From assembly GCA_016806645.1 (NCBI GenBank), contig JACSYO010000025.1:795001-859000 (forward strand): a stretch of 64,000 nt of DNA, written 5' to 3'. The first letter of the stretch is position 1. The number at the start of each line of letters is the position of its first letter. This DNA is from Ophiodon elongatus (Eukaryota; Chordata; Actinopteri; Perciformes; Hexagrammidae). The notes beneath the pieces were generated by a model. The model had not been told where the DNA came from and searched no databases. It saw only the letters and a list, made by a program, of their open reading frames with translations. The translations under genes and the position numbers were made by a program. Shown here piece by piece: positions 1 to 11,794 of this stretch.

Positions 1-1080
1 TCAGCCTTCAGTGCGCCATTAAGTCCTTACAATACAGGGTGGCTCGTGGGACTCGTTTTCATTCCCACAATGCAACGTGATCTCAAATTGGCTCGGGATG
101 TGTGACCTTCATACATCGCAGAAATTACACCGATTACACAGGTCCTGGATGAAAGACGGACCGATGGGCCAAATAAAATTAACCGTCGTTAGATCGTTTC
201 TATCATAAAGGCTTCATAAATGTTCCTTTAAAATAACCTTATTTCTGTCATTAAATGAGGCATTTCAACAACCACCCGTGGTCAAGAAAGCGAGGAATAG
301 CCAGGCAGATTGTTTTTTGTGCCACTGGAGGTGGATATTCCTGCAATAATAGACCGTTTCAAGGCAATACCGCGCTATTAACGAGCCAAACCGTAGGCGA
401 TGGCGAGCGACCTCCACAACCGCTATGTTTATATTTTTTTTTGTCTTTTGGACTTTTTGCGATGGGAGTTCCGCATATTTACACGATGCCACACGTTTGG
501 TGTTATTTGACCGGTCGCCGTAAATGGAAACATGTTCAACTTTAGGGTTAAACGCTGCGCTCGTCACTGTCACTTTGTTTTACCCGGGGCGAGACAAATA
601 CCACAACGTCCACCCGTCACATGCATGTATGTGCAATGGGAGAGAAATGAATACACAAAGACCAGCTGGTCCGTCCTCTCTCCCTAAATGCTTCCACCTT
701 CCCTTCATCAAGAGCAAGTACTCTACCTCGTGCTGATATTTTTTTACTTCTGTGGATATTTCGTATCCTAGCAACCAGAGGCAACCAAAGCATCTCAGCT
801 GAAACAATACGTAAAAAAAAAAAAACATCTGAAATTGAACAATAAACAAGTTCATAATTAGTTTCACAAGTTTCACCTTTGTCATTCTGAATGAACAAAA
901 AAACCTTTAAAAAAAATAGCAAAACAATAAAGCTTATTAACACCAAAAACTTGATGTGTGATTTTCAGTATGTCTTTACGCATCTGCAGCTAACCTGACC
1001 CGCCATAATGAATGATGATGTAACGAAGCGTTCTGTCCATTAAACTCTTACTGAAGCAAGTTGGGAAAGAGCAAAAACTA
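1..1080. other. intronic sequence, nothing recognised
   Basis: Mixed-composition sequence with a short poly-A run near 812-826. Short open frames occur on both strands, but none has splice sites or a recognisable motif. Confidence 0.5.
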
Positions 1081-1084
1081 TATT

Positions 1085-1265
1085 TTGCATGGAGAAAAGC
1101 CTTCAGTGCTGTTCTTTGCTCTTCGTTCTGATAGAACTGCAGCATCTACGCCAACCTCTTTGGAAGCCGCCATTGTCTCACACACACCTAAGCCACGCCC
1201 ATAGCTGCCGGTAGCTCCTCGCAGGCCACTGATTGGTCCTTGTTCTGGCTTGATGGTCAAAAAAA
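1085..1265 (-). repeat. probable interspersed repeat fragment
   Basis: Read on the minus strand, the segment runs from GGACCAATCAGTGGCC through GGGCGTGGC to ATGGCGGCTTCC and an AGAACGAAGAGC stretch. This resembles a recurrent teleost repeat I have met, but I cannot name it. No terminal inverted repeats are visible. It could also be single-copy. Confidence 0.35.
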
Positions 1266-1269
1266 ACTA

Positions 1270-2590
1270 GTCACTTGAAGCCTGACAAGATGAATTTCCG
1301 TAAAATATGTGGTTCTGTGTTCATCTCGTGACACTGCTAGAATCCAGCTGGTAAATATGCAGCATAAACTCAGCCCAGTATTCTAACATTCATATCGGAT
1401 GGTTACAAAACTCCCCATTTCCATCAGATGCTCACGTTCAATGCATAAACAATGCAAGAAGAACAGATACGGTAGAAATTGAAGTCATTTTGAAAAAAAA
1501 AACACTGTGGTTGAAGGTATTCAGGGGTTTTGCAAAATCTTTCAATATCCTTGGACAATTTGATTCACCGGGTGATAAATTATTTAATAATTACATTCAC
1601 AGTGAAAGTTCAAAAGTAGGTCATCTCTGTGTATTTATACAGGAATCTACTGCACAAAGTCAATGCCTTAACTGACTCATCTTTAGTTTCATGTCTGGTC
1701 AGGATAATTACCCAGTAATTCCAAGAGAACCAGGCGGCGGCGTTACTGTGTGATTCACACACTGACGTTCCTCTCTGATGGAAGCCAACGCGCAGGTTGA
1801 GCTGATGTGACGGTGAAGCAAAGACGGAATTGTTGCATTGCATGTCAAAAAGGTGAAAACAACATTGAGAGGAAGCAGACGGGAAACAGACAACGCATAT
1901 AGGTCCAAAAGCTAACGCGGGTTAATTACGAGCAAGCTGAAGATGTATGGGGTTGACATTAAATAATGTATTTTCTGTTAACCTCCCACATTTCTCTCAC
2001 AACAACAGTTCGGAGCCAAGCAGGCCGTGCCAGCGAGGTGGAATGCATTACCAAGTTTGATGCGGCGCGATAAGGATGTTATTAAAATAGCAAAGCAGGG
2101 CTCGATCTCTCCATTTGACGGTGTCATACGGTATCAGAGGCCAATCAATATTTGTGCAGAAGACACGCATATTATTTTCTCCGCTCTTCTGGAGCTCGGC
2201 GCTCTGCTCTCCTCCATCTCGACTGGCTCCACTCACCTGGTGCACCTCTGCCAGCAAGCTAATTAGCTTTAGCACTTTTACAACCCTTACATTATCTTTA
2301 CTGCAGCTTCTCAGTACGCCACATTAACTCTGGAATAGACTCTGTCAGCTGTTCTGGAGACGGCCACGGCGACCGCCTCGCTGAGCCACGGGGGGGAGGG
2401 GGGCCGGGGGGGGTCAGTACCACTCAGTGTCACTGCAGATAGAGATAATGTCAAATAAAGCATTGGTCAATGACATAAAGCGCTAATTGCCCATTTAAAG
2501 GCCACGGTCACTGCTGACCGTCCGACATCGGACAGTTATGGGGCATATTTTAAGAAGTTTATCAATTCATTATGTTGATTGTCTATTTCA
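1270..2590. other. intronic sequence, nothing recognised apart from a G-run
   Basis: A G-rich tract lies at 2391-2415 (runs of 7, 6 and 8 G with single interruptions). Otherwise no repeat family, RNA gene or exon is recognised. Confidence 0.5.
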
Positions 2591-2597
2591 CAATTGA

Positions 2598-2698
2598 TTT
2601 AAAGCTGCCCTGTGGAGGTTTCTTGTAAAACGTTATGTTTACATCAGGACACATTCATGAGAACATTGTGGTCGAAAACTCCACAGGGTACCTTTAAA
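2598..2698. mobile_element. short terminal-inverted-repeat element (MITE-like)
   Basis: The two ends are inverted copies of each other: the left end reads TTTAAAGCTGCCCTGTGGAG and the reverse complement of the right end reads TTTAAAGGTACCCTGTGGAG, with 18 of 20 bases matching. The element is only about 100 bp with no coding capacity. The CCCTGTGGAG end motif recurs in fish genomes as a non-autonomous DNA-transposon family, as I remember it. It is palindromic, so its strand is arbitrary. Confidence 0.65.
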
Positions 2699-2728
2699 TA
2701 ACAGTGTGATTGTAAGATATCCTGTTAA

Positions 2729-2776
2729 TATATCTATATCTATATCTATATTTATAGATATAGATATCTATATATA
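2729..2776. repeat. (ATATCT)n array with palindromic symmetry
   Basis: Imperfect ATATCT/AGATAT units; the left half is (TATATC)n and the right half is its inverted complement around TTTATAG. The tract can fold back on itself. Confidence 0.85.
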
Positions 2777-2779
2777 AAG

Positions 2780-3840
2780 TATAATAATACAAATCCAGGA
2801 ATTTTTGTCAATTAAACCCTTAAAATCTGTGAGAATCCATCACGTAACCCGGGGCACTGACCCCTGAAACCCCCCGCGCCCACACAACTGTGGCAACTGT
2901 TGTGCTGCTCTTTCTAATTTGAATAATTGTAATTATGGACCTATGAAAATGTATTCGTCAGTGAAATAATGAGAGCAGTTATGAATGTGCGAAAGCTCTG
3001 CTCAGACTTTAAATAGTCATTATTTCGATGGTGGCAAAATGTGTTTGTTTAAACAATAAATACCATCTAGGTTGAATAGGTTTTTTTTCTAGAAATAACC
3101 TAAACTTGTGAATTGCTGCAATTGTGAAATGTTGGAATATTTATGCAAAAGTTAATATAGCAATAAAGTAAAGAAAAAAAATCAATTCCCTTCTATTCCC
3201 GTGCCTGGAGATATTTTTCCCAGAATCCATTGACCTCTGTGCCTCAGATAAAGACAGCAGAGGTCGCGTCATGATGGTGATCGCTTCCTCTCGCAGGTGG
3301 CGGGCACAAAAATGAACAAAAAGACCCAACAAACTATTTCATTCAGAACTAAAATGTGTGATACACTAAAAAGGCAACACGCCCTACAATTCCATTAGAG
3401 TGTGTTACACTTAATTAATATTAATAACTAAAGTTTGAACATTGGTTCATTAGAGTTAGTCATGAGGCTCTCTAAACTATTCATTACGGCCACGGCCCCC
3501 GTGTCAAGAAGATGATTAATAATGCATTATTCCCGGCCGACAGCAGATGATAGACAGTGGATGAAGACTTAGCTGCATGCTTGTTGCGCGCTCTTTTGAT
3601 GCCCGATCAATATTGAAAAAGATAATGAGAAATGCTTCATGCATGTCAATGCGTCTTCACAGCCGGCCATGTTGTCATATTTACAGGCTTGACATCCATC
3701 TTTTTTTTTGTTGGACTAGATAATATAATCACAGGGATTCAAATCATAGGCCAGTCTGCACAAAATGTCACCCTCAGTAATTTTCTATAATTTTCCCTCT
3801 GAGGGTATTATCACACCAGCCAATTTGGTTGTTGATCTCC
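2780..3840. other. intronic sequence, nothing recognised
   Basis: AT-rich intron. No recognisable repeat, exon or RNA gene. Confidence 0.5.
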
Positions 3841-3847
3841 CTGCAGC

Positions 3848-3849
<2 letters not shown>

Positions 3850-3909
<60 letters not shown>
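3850..3909 (+). repeat. (TG)30 microsatellite
   Basis: Uninterrupted TG dinucleotides over 60 bp; in the minus-strand clstn2 transcript this is (CA)30. A pyrimidine tract dominated by C runs follows at 3978-3996. Confidence 0.98.
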
Positions 3910-3911
<2 letters not shown>

Positions 3912-3977
3912 TTCACTCCTGCCTCTACACTCCACTGCATCTCTCTGGAACTGTGCGTACGCCGTGAGTGCATCTTA

Positions 3978-3996
3978 CCCCCCCCCCCCACCCCCC
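3978..3996 (+). repeat. poly-C tract
   Basis: Twelve C, one A, then six C. G-rich on the opposite strand. Confidence 0.95.
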
Positions 3997-4400
3997 ATCC
4001 TCCTCCTCCCATTCAGCGTGAGCTGGCTGAGCAAATTGATACTGCGCAGGGATTTTTGGGGCGATCTGTAAGTTCGCCGTCACGGTGATGAGAGCAGCAC
4101 AAAGACGCCGGCGGTGCGGTAAATGTCAGCATGTCAGCGAGGAGTGACACGGAACATCCGAGCTTGGCACTCGGCGGGTGTGGGGGGTGTGGGGGGGTGG
4201 GGGTCTTCTGCCTCGACCCGGCACACACATGACAAGGTCAAACTCGTAGAGGAGGGAATAATCCCCCCCTCATGCACTGAATAGAATGTCACACATACAA
4301 GAATAAGAGAGTGTTTAAACATGGGATTCAGAACAGTAGGCATACCCGTGAGGAGAAGCTGAACTTCGGTTTTTCTATGTGTGACAGGGGTGTGTGACAG

Positions 4401-4402
4401 GT

Positions 4403-4458
<56 letters not shown>
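4401..4458 (+). repeat. (GT)n microsatellite
   Basis: GT dinucleotides with one TT interruption near 4408-4410. Confidence 0.97.
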
Positions 4459-4460
<2 letters not shown>

Positions 4461-4624
4461 TTCAGCATGTGAGCACATCTACTCGGAGGAGTTGTCATTC
4501 CCTTCACTCTGTCTTTCACTCAGACATTTACGCAGAGGGGGAAAGAGTGCTTGTCAATGACGCAAGGCATCATGGGAACCGATGTGCGTCGGCGCAGTTT
4601 CGAGTGGGAAAGAGTTGCACATAC

Positions 4625-4630
4625 GCACAC

Positions 4631-4663
<33 letters not shown>
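4625..4663 (+). repeat. (CA)n microsatellite
   Basis: CA dinucleotides with one CG interruption; opposite in sense to the GT arrays at 3.85 and 4.40 kb. Confidence 0.97.
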
Positions 4664-5160
4664 TCAAGTGGGTAGAATCTGGGGGTTTGTTTGTTTGGAT
4701 AGGTGTATTGACTGGCGCTTGTCTCCACTTTTTGAGATGATGCAGTACGTTGCTGTGTTTAGTCAGCGCTTCCATTTCACACCATTCTGACTGCATGTCT
4801 TGCTGCGGACATCATTACATTCCACCTGCATCCTCAGCTTTCAGTTTTGAAATCAAAGCAATTCTTGTTTTTAGGACTATTTACATATTTTTTTAGGAGG
4901 CTGCAAAATCAGATTAAAAAGACATTCTCATTCTCAAAATAAATAAACCAACAGCATATTGACTGATAGTCTCTTGAGTGCGCAATAAAAAAAATTTAAA
5001 AACATGATTATTTTCTTTTTTTTTATTTGAGATATTTTATCCAAACAGCTCAACACCAGTTTGATTGACATTCTCTGGATTGCACAAAAAAAAACAAATA
5101 AGGAAAATAAATAAAAACAGAGGCATCTGCTTTTGCAAATGAACCCTTCGTTGAGATCTA

Positions 5161-5268
5161 GGGATGGATTGTCTTGAAATCTGGTTGAAATATCGATGGT
5201 GCTTTGAGGAGGAATAATTATAACTTTGGTGATCCCATAACTTTACATTTAGCGCCACAAGCAGGTGA
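5161..5268 (-). repeat. fragment of GCTAAC-rich teleost repeat family, reversed
   Basis: The stretch GATGGATTGTCTTGAAATCTG followed by AATAATTATAACTTTGGTGATCCC and AGCGCCAC matches a family that recurs twice more in this window (7.8-8.1 and 18.9-19.1 kb). The TTTGGTGATCCC core is shared with the 18.9 kb copy in the same orientation. Confidence 0.6.
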
Positions 5269-6105
5269 GAGTTGTCTGTACCGAATGGATTGGCACACAA
5301 TGTAGTGCACACGGCAGTGGTTCCTATGGTGTTTCTCAATCACTTTGGGGATCCAGATCAGGTCATCTTTTAGGGGGGATTTATTTGTGCAATTTGCTTT
5401 TGTTTTTGCTTTTCTTTTCATACCAATTTCTTTCAAAACTAACAACTTTCCAACCAGCCTCAGTTGGATTTTGGGTTTAGAGCTTAATGGCCGATGTTAG
5501 GAGTTTTTCTGCAGACTGCATGCTAACATCCTAGCGTGTGCATGCGTGCATCACAAAATGTCGAAACAAAATGAATCCACGTGGGACCGAAATCACTGTT
5601 TTGCTCCAGTAAAACTACCCACGGTGTCCTCTGATAATACTAATGCATGTCCTGAAAAGAGGCATAATATTCAGAGTAAATGACCGGCCCTGTCTAGATG
5701 GTATTAGTGCTAAATCCCTTCCAGACTTGCTCAAATTCCCTGGCGTAAATTGAGTGACACCCCGGGGTTATTTTAATCCGGGATCAGGATCAACGTCAAA
5801 TAGGCCTATTTCATCACTGTAATTCGAATCAGGTAATTGTTGCAGTGGCTAAAGTAATTTGATTCTGCTGATGGAGAGATGACATATTCACTACATTGGA
5901 AACACAAAAAATTGCACAATAGATCATCATTGCAACATGAATATTGACGTGCAGAGGACGTACTTTGCACATGGCTTCTTCCAGGTAAAGTTTTCCAGCC
6001 CAAGTGAAACGTCATGATTGAGTAAACCCTCACTTTCCCGACATTTGCATAGCTTCATGACACATCGTCTCACAATGATGCACATCATGTCTCTGCCTTC
6101 GTCTG

Positions 6106-6110
<5 letters not shown>

Positions 6111-6153
<43 letters not shown>

Positions 6154-6155
6154 CA
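6111..6155 (+). repeat. (CA)n microsatellite
   Basis: CA dinucleotides with one CG interruption near 6146, preceded by a short (GC)n stretch. Confidence 0.97.
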
Positions 6156-6363
6156 TCGTCACCGTTCCCACAAGTTCCACTGCTGTCGCCACCATCACGT
6201 TCCTGCTGGAGCGTCCCCGAGGAGAACGAAATCTGCTTTCTGCTCACTGTGTTACAGCCTTGACACCACTCATGGAACATGATAACAGCTGTCTCTGTCT
6301 CGGCATAGGGAGGGTTAGACGAGTAGGAAGAAGCCAAGGAATGGACTGTTTCATCTCCCAACA

Positions 6364-6384
6364 GACACACACACACACACACAC
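6364..6384 (+). repeat. (AC)n microsatellite
   Basis: About ten AC units followed by imperfect CACA stretches to about 6402. Confidence 0.9.
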
Positions 6385-7009
6385 CTACACACACAAACAC
6401 GCACTTAGCGAGGAAAAGAGTTTGGGATTCAGCGGTAGGAAATTGGGAGTGGGAAGCTGCCACAGGGTCTCCCTCGGGGCGTGAACGAGAGGATTTGAGC
6501 TTTAGAGCGGCGTTAGCGAGACTTGCTCCGTGTTCTCTGTGTAAAGTCAGGTTGGACTCATGAAGATGGTTTGTTAGTAATCAGGCCGATATATCAATTC
6601 AGCTGATTGTTGATAATCTTGTTTTAGACGCCTCTGATGTGATGGATATGGGGCCGCTTGCCGCATGACATATTTTATGAGGTAATTGATTCATGATGTC
6701 CGGAGCTAATATCACAGATTGGAATCGGACATGAAGTCACTTTTGGATGGATTGCTGTTCCGGCAACATGACACTTTAACCTAACCCGTTTCATTTGCTT
6801 GAGTGCACAAGCCCCCCCCCAGCCCACACACACTCCCCTGTTCACTCAAATTACAGTAGTTATCGTAAATATGCACACAAGAAGCATTACACAACTCCAC
6901 TCATAGCAACAGGAGGTGAGTCACTCAGTGTATGATGCATCATGCCAGAAATAAAAGGTTTATTGTAGAACATGCTCACAATAGTTTGATTTGCATTCAG
7001 ATGTCAATC

Positions 7010-7258
7010 AAATGGTAAATACAGTGTTTTTCTATTCTTCCGAGCACTCAAAGTGCTTTAACATTACTTTTCATCATTCATACACTGATGGCAGTGGCAA
7101 CAATGCAAGGTGCCACCCGCCCATCAGGACTAACTAACATTCATACAACATATGCACAGCAATTTTGGGGTTAAGGACACGTCAACGTGGACTAGCGGAG
7201 CCGGGGATCGAACCGCCGATCCTCTGACCCTGCTCTACCACTGAGCCACAGTCGCCTC
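7010..7258 (-). mobile_element. tRNA-derived SINE, minus orientation
   Basis: On the minus strand the head is tRNA-like: TGGCTCAGTGG (A box, complement of 7238-7248) and GGTTCGATCCC (B box, complement of 7204-7214), the spacing expected for an internal RNA polymerase III promoter. The body (GCACCTTGCA, TGCCATCAGTGT, and AGCACTTTGAGTG) and the tail ending in ATTTACCATTT are typical of a SINE widespread in percomorph fish, as I recall. Both promoter boxes are near consensus. A diverged copy in the same orientation lies at 22336-22597. Confidence 0.85.
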
Positions 7259-7809
7259 CTGACAAATGTTAAGGGAGCTTTTTAAATGTCACAAAAAAAA
7301 GACGTTTCCATCAACTACTTTGGAGCCAATATAATAAGCTAGCTTGTGTCAGAAATTGGCGCTATGACCTATGCAAGGCTGTAATCCACCAGAAAATACA
7401 GCAGAGGAAATAGACGTTGCAAATCGGAAACAATACAAGTCGGCTTGAGAGTGGTCTTTAGGAATCTGTTTCTATCGGGCAGGTTTTAATTGCATGTCAG
7501 TCACTATCGGCCATGTTTCACTCCATTCGAAGAGGAAGACAAGCATTTGCTCGTGATGGGAATATCCGAGAAGATGCCGACAGCAGAAATCGCTGATAAG
7601 TCATGAAAGATTAACATTCGCTCCGTCAGAACTTAATCAGCCAAAGGTTTTTCCATAATACATTTAGTGCATCAACTCTTTATTGACGGAGGCAAAAACC
7701 ACCACAAACGAACGCTAAAAAATCTTTCTTGATTGAGGAGGTTTTATTGAATTCTGCTTTGCTAATGCGACACTTCAAAATGTGCATGAAAATATATACG
7801 AATGGAAAC

Positions 7810-8090
7810 ATCATGGCTAATGATAATGCTAATATGCTGGTGTTTAGCAGGTATAATGTTTACCGTGTTAGTTTGTTAGCTTGCTAATGTTTGCTAATCA
7901 GCACAGAACACAACGTAAAGCCGAGGCTGATGGTAATGTCATTAGTGTCGCAGGCAAAGTGTTGGATGAATCACAACTCTGACCTGATGATGGCGCGAGA
8001 AGAATAGTCAGTAGGATTCATTCTCTGGGGACCAATTCTGTGCCAATCCATCGGAAATATATCAGTCTGGATCAAAGTGGTGATCGACTT
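7810..8090 (+). repeat. GCTAAC-rich teleost repeat family, forward copy
   Basis: Contains TGCTAATATGCTGG, TTGCTAATCAGCACAGAACAC, GAGGCTGATGG, GACCTGATGATGGCGCGAG and TTCTCTGGGGACC in the order of a recurrent fish repeat; reversed pieces of the same family are at 5.2 and 18.9 kb. No ends or coding capacity are visible, so the transposon class is not assigned. Confidence 0.7.
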
Positions 8091-8099
8091 ACAAAACAT

Positions 8100-8685
8100 G
8101 GAGATTAACAAACCAATACTCCTATAACATACTACATCTGAAGGGCCATCAACAAACCTCTTGCAGACGGATGCTCAGAAAAATAAATACTTCGAGGTCT
8201 CTGCTCTGCAAGTAGATCTTTTGTAATGTATAAAATGTGGTTTCATTTGACAGATCAGGTAAACAGAACACTCAAGAAAACATCAGCAGGAAAAGGAGTG
8301 CGTCTTATAAAGATTGTTTTGATCACTTTTAAGAGCAAAAATTGTTGCCCACCCCCCCTCCCCCTCCCAGCATTTGTATTTTATAGGCGGCTGACTTGAC
8401 ATAGTATGGTCTAAGTCAGATCGTATGCAGGTTCTGCGGTATTTAAACTGGAACGTCCCAACAGAAGGTAGGTTTACGAACCCATTTAATCAAACTAAAG
8501 CACCTCAAAGACCAAGATTTATGTGGGGGCATTCCCAGTCGGATTACTTTAGGCCGAATTCTAAAAAGAATCGCGGTTGAAAGTCATCGTAACATTGACA
8601 TTGATCTAAAACTTGGGGCGTACTCCCAACCAAAGTCTGTCTGACAATGTTAATGAAAACTAGTGAGCGGATGAGTAGGAGAGAG
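8100..8685. other. intronic sequence, nothing recognised
   Basis: A short C-run occurs at 8350-8368. No repeat family or exon recognised. Confidence 0.5.
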
Positions 8686-8688
8686 CCG

Positions 8689-8718
8689 CTCTCCCTTTCA
8701 ACTCTTTGAAAGGGAGAG
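8689..8718. repeat. 11-bp perfect inverted repeat (hairpin) beside a GA array
   Basis: CTCTCCCTTTC (8689-8699) and GAAAGGGAGAG (8708-8718) are perfect inverted copies separated by 8 bases, with partial extension outside. No T-run follows, and in a vertebrate intron a bacterial-type terminator is irrelevant. Confidence 0.8.
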
Positions 8719-8724
8719 AGGCTG

Positions 8725-8729
<5 letters not shown>

Positions 8730-8765
<36 letters not shown>
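8730..8765 (+). repeat. (GA)18 microsatellite
   Basis: Uninterrupted AG/GA dinucleotides. Confidence 0.97.
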
Positions 8766-8766
<1 letters not shown>

Positions 8767-8769
8767 GAT

Positions 8770-9585
8770 AGGTGCAAACAAATGAGACAGGGAGGCAGAG
8801 ATGCAGGTGGATTACAGTATAATCTATGCCTCACTCAGTGTGCTCTTATTACATTACAGCAGAGTGAGAAACATGGCGCCACAGGCTGACCTTCTTCTAA
8901 CTCTATTTCATTCCACTGGATCAGACCAAATGATTTGATTTGAGCGGCGCTGCCCCCGAGAGAGAAGACGCATGCTACTGTACGAGCCCCATGTCGCACC
9001 ACTGCCATCATTCAGCGCGGATTAAACCAGCGCACATGACGGGAAAGTGTCCGTGTAGGATAGGCAGCGGAAAATTGGATATAAACAATGATCTTTACCG
9101 CGAATATATGTTACCGCAATCCATAGTCCAGTACAGAAACGGTACGATGCAAACTTTACTCACTAGGATTTACTTTTTCAGTTTTTGCTCCATTTACAGT
9201 GTAAAAAGGCTTTTGGGACCGCGTATTGTTATTTTCAGGATAAGTTGAGGTGTTCAGAATTTCCTTTGAATTGCATGTGAGTGTTATTACACATGTTGTA
9301 GGACATTTTAAAGAGAAATAATTAAATATTTGAATAAAAAAAAAAATGTGAATGGATAGAGTGTTCAAAGGATCACATTACTTTGTTGATGGAACTTTCT
9401 GAACAATATTAATATGAAAAACCAACATAATGACACACACCAAGAATCAAATATTTCAGGATTATGTCGCTCCTACTGTTTTCTTTTTCATATTTCTATG
9501 TGGGATATACATTTACTTTCTTTTAGGACTCCAGTTCCCATCATGATTGATGATGATTGAAGTGTGATGTTCCCATGGAGACAAC
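8770..9585. other. intronic sequence, nothing recognised
   Basis: A minus-strand open frame of 96 codons at 8544-8834 is mostly the GA array. No exon recognised. Confidence 0.5.
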
Positions 9586-9589
9586 GGGT

Positions 9590-9672
9590 TAGCTTTTGGA
9601 ATTCCCTTTTGGACATTAGCCGTTTCCCCCTGTTTCCAGTCTTTATGCTAAGCTAAGCTAACTGTCTCCTCG
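9590..9672 (-). repeat. fragment of GCTTAGC-type fish repeat
   Basis: CCCCCTGTTTCCAGTCTTTATG followed by CTAAGCTAAGCTAAC is the reversed end of a repeat common in teleosts (reading TTAGCTTAGC...AAGACTGGAAACAGGGGG in its usual sense). Confidence 0.6.
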
Positions 9673-9679
9673 CTGTTTA

Positions 9680-10610
9680 ACCAGATTTGTTGAAATTAAT
9701 GCTGAATACAGTCACAGTTAAAAACAAAAAGCTCTGCTGATGTCCTCTTTCTGTTTGTTTGGCACATGAAGACGCTGCAGGCGCTGCACATCCTCTCGAG
9801 AATTTCATGTTTGTACTAAAGCAACAGTAGAAATATTGCGAAAGGCACCTTTATAAATAGTTCTCCGTTAACCGTCTTCGTCGTGCTCTATCCTTTACGC
9901 CACATCTGAAGTGTGACCTTCGTCGTGTAACTCTATCTATTTAATTAATCTGTTTACCTGCATTTTCATGATTTAGAGGCCACACTGAAAGGGCAGTGGC
10001 TCCAGTGGACACTTCACTGCTGTCAGCTCCGACGTGCCGCACAAGGGTCAAAGAAGTTGTGTTTTTAAGCTATAATGCATGCATATGAAACTAATTAATA
10101 TTCAAACAGCACCACTCTATGTTTTGTCCTTCTTTCTGTTGTTGTTGGTGCTTCACAGCCTGCCAGCTCGTATTGTAGACGCACTCTCTGCCTCACATTT
10201 CAAAAACCTCCCACTGCAGCTGTTGCCTCGCTTTGATTTCATGTGCGCTTTTAAAGTTCCTGAAACGGCGCTCTTCTGGCGTTAAAACCCCTCAAACTCG
10301 CATCGACGGGGACTCGAGTGTTTACTCCTGGAACCGCTCTGCGACTGATCCAATGGGATCCTCAAAAGATCGCTCTCGCAGCCAATCAATGTGTCTGCAA
10401 TTAGTGTCGCTCTAATTAGAAGCCATTGTTCTGAGCACCGGCTCAGGCAGTTCATTCATCAATATGAAATTAAGCAGCAGCCACTTAGCATGGGATTGCC
10501 ATCATGAGTTCATTTGTATTGGAATCAATTCATTTGCGTCGTTCACCGCAATCACGCCTCGGGGCTGTGTACGCGGGAGTCCCTGAGAGGAGTCCACGAG
10601 GCCTGTCATA
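9680..10610. other. intronic sequence; possible conserved element near 10.4-10.5 kb
   Basis: Unique-looking sequence. The 10381-10500 part contains TAATTA (10413-10418), a SOX-like CATTGTTC (10424-10431) and ATCAATATGAAATTAAG, which is the look of a conserved enhancer, but conservation cannot be judged here. Confidence 0.4.
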
Positions 10611-10612
10611 TT

Positions 10613-10621
10613 TGAGAGAGA

Positions 10622-10657
<36 letters not shown>
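10613..10657 (+). repeat. (GA)n microsatellite
   Basis: GA dinucleotides with one ACA interruption near 10633. Confidence 0.96.
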
Positions 10658-11017
10658 CAAAGAGCTGAAGACCGAAAGAGAGCACAAACTGTGAAATTAC
10701 TACCGATTTCTTCCTGAGGAAAAGTCGCTTATCGCAAATCAAACAGAGTAAATGAAAGGAGCGGTGCAAATCAAATAGCCTATCTTAACCACCTCGGCAA
10801 TATCCAGCAGCTAATAAAACATCCCGACTCAGACCCCAATTTCACATCCTGTCTAGGGGCGGCTCTGACACAGGCGGAGGCACTTCAAACCACAATGAGA
10901 GATGTCATCCTCGCAAATGTATCATCGCAAATGTATCATTAAGAATGATGAGAGAGCTGTTGGATTCCCACGATTATCTCTGTCCCTGTCTCCAATCTTT
11001 GACATTTCCTTTCCCTT

Positions 11018-11025
11018 TATATATA

Positions 11026-11059
<34 letters not shown>
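11018..11059 (+). repeat. compound (TA)n(TC)n(CA)n microsatellite
   Basis: TATATATA, then CTCTCTCTC, then eleven CA units, abutting without spacers. Confidence 0.95.
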
Positions 11060-11509
11060 CGTCATGCATAATGTACGCTTCTGAACACGCATTTTCACAC
11101 ACACGTGTCCTTACATATAAATTCCTGCTCACTTTCTCCCCGGGGAGACAATGTAATGTAATTGTGTGCAGCAGTGGATTCCACGGTCATTTCCAACCCA
11201 AATGCCAACTTCAGGGTGGGAGCTGTTGGATTAAAGCAGCTTCAGATGTTACAAACAGCCAAAGGCACAAGTTCACAGCTATGAAAATTTGAGCGTCAAA
11301 CACTTTATTTCATGCATTTTGATGAATTTTGAGCTTTTTTTGGAAATATCAGTAACACTTTCTACGACAGCCATGTCTATAATGCATAATAAACATACAC
11401 ATACAGAGTGATAATCCACATAGGAGCACGGTATGATGAGAGTTAAATTGCTATTGTTTTAAAACAGTAATCATAGTGCACTTTAAACATTTTATAATGA
11501 CTTGTTAGG

Positions 11510-11790
11510 TTGAAGGTGCAGCGTGTAGGATTTGGCGACATCTAGTGGTGATGTTGCAGATTGCAACCAACTGAAACTTCTACAGTGTGCCAAGAGGGAA
11601 GGAGAAAAACATGAATTGCCTTCTCTAGAGTCAGTGTTTGGTTTGTCCGTTCTGGGCTACTGTAGAAACACGGTATGTGAAGAGGACACAACAACACAAT
11701 GGTTCCTATTTTCAGGTGATTATACACTACAGGAAACATACCATTTCTGCCATTAGACCCCCTCTAAATGCTACAAACTGGTCCTTTAAG
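11510..11790 (+). mobile_element. TGTAGGATTTGG terminal-inverted-repeat element, copy 1
   Basis: The left end TTGAAGGTGCAGCGTGTAGG and the inverted right end TTAAAGGACCAGTTTGTAGC are related over about 40 bp (CTTAAAGGACCAG at the right terminus). Internal landmarks are GACATCTAGTGGTGA, GATTGCAACCAACTGAAAC, CAGTGTTTGGTTTGTCCG and TTCTGGGCTACTGTAGAAAC. All four recur, reversed, in the element at 24887-25245. It is non-coding and about 280 bp, so a MITE-type non-autonomous DNA transposon is the likely class. Confidence 0.8.
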
Positions 11791-11794
11791 GATC

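Noticed and set aside
5927..6463. Longest open frame (178 codons, minus strand)
   Set aside because: It runs through two CA/GT arrays that read as Cys-Val repeats, has no splice or domain signal and no relatives that I recognise.
8689..8718. Rho-independent terminator
   Set aside because: The hairpin is real, but there is no T-run and the context is a eukaryotic intron.
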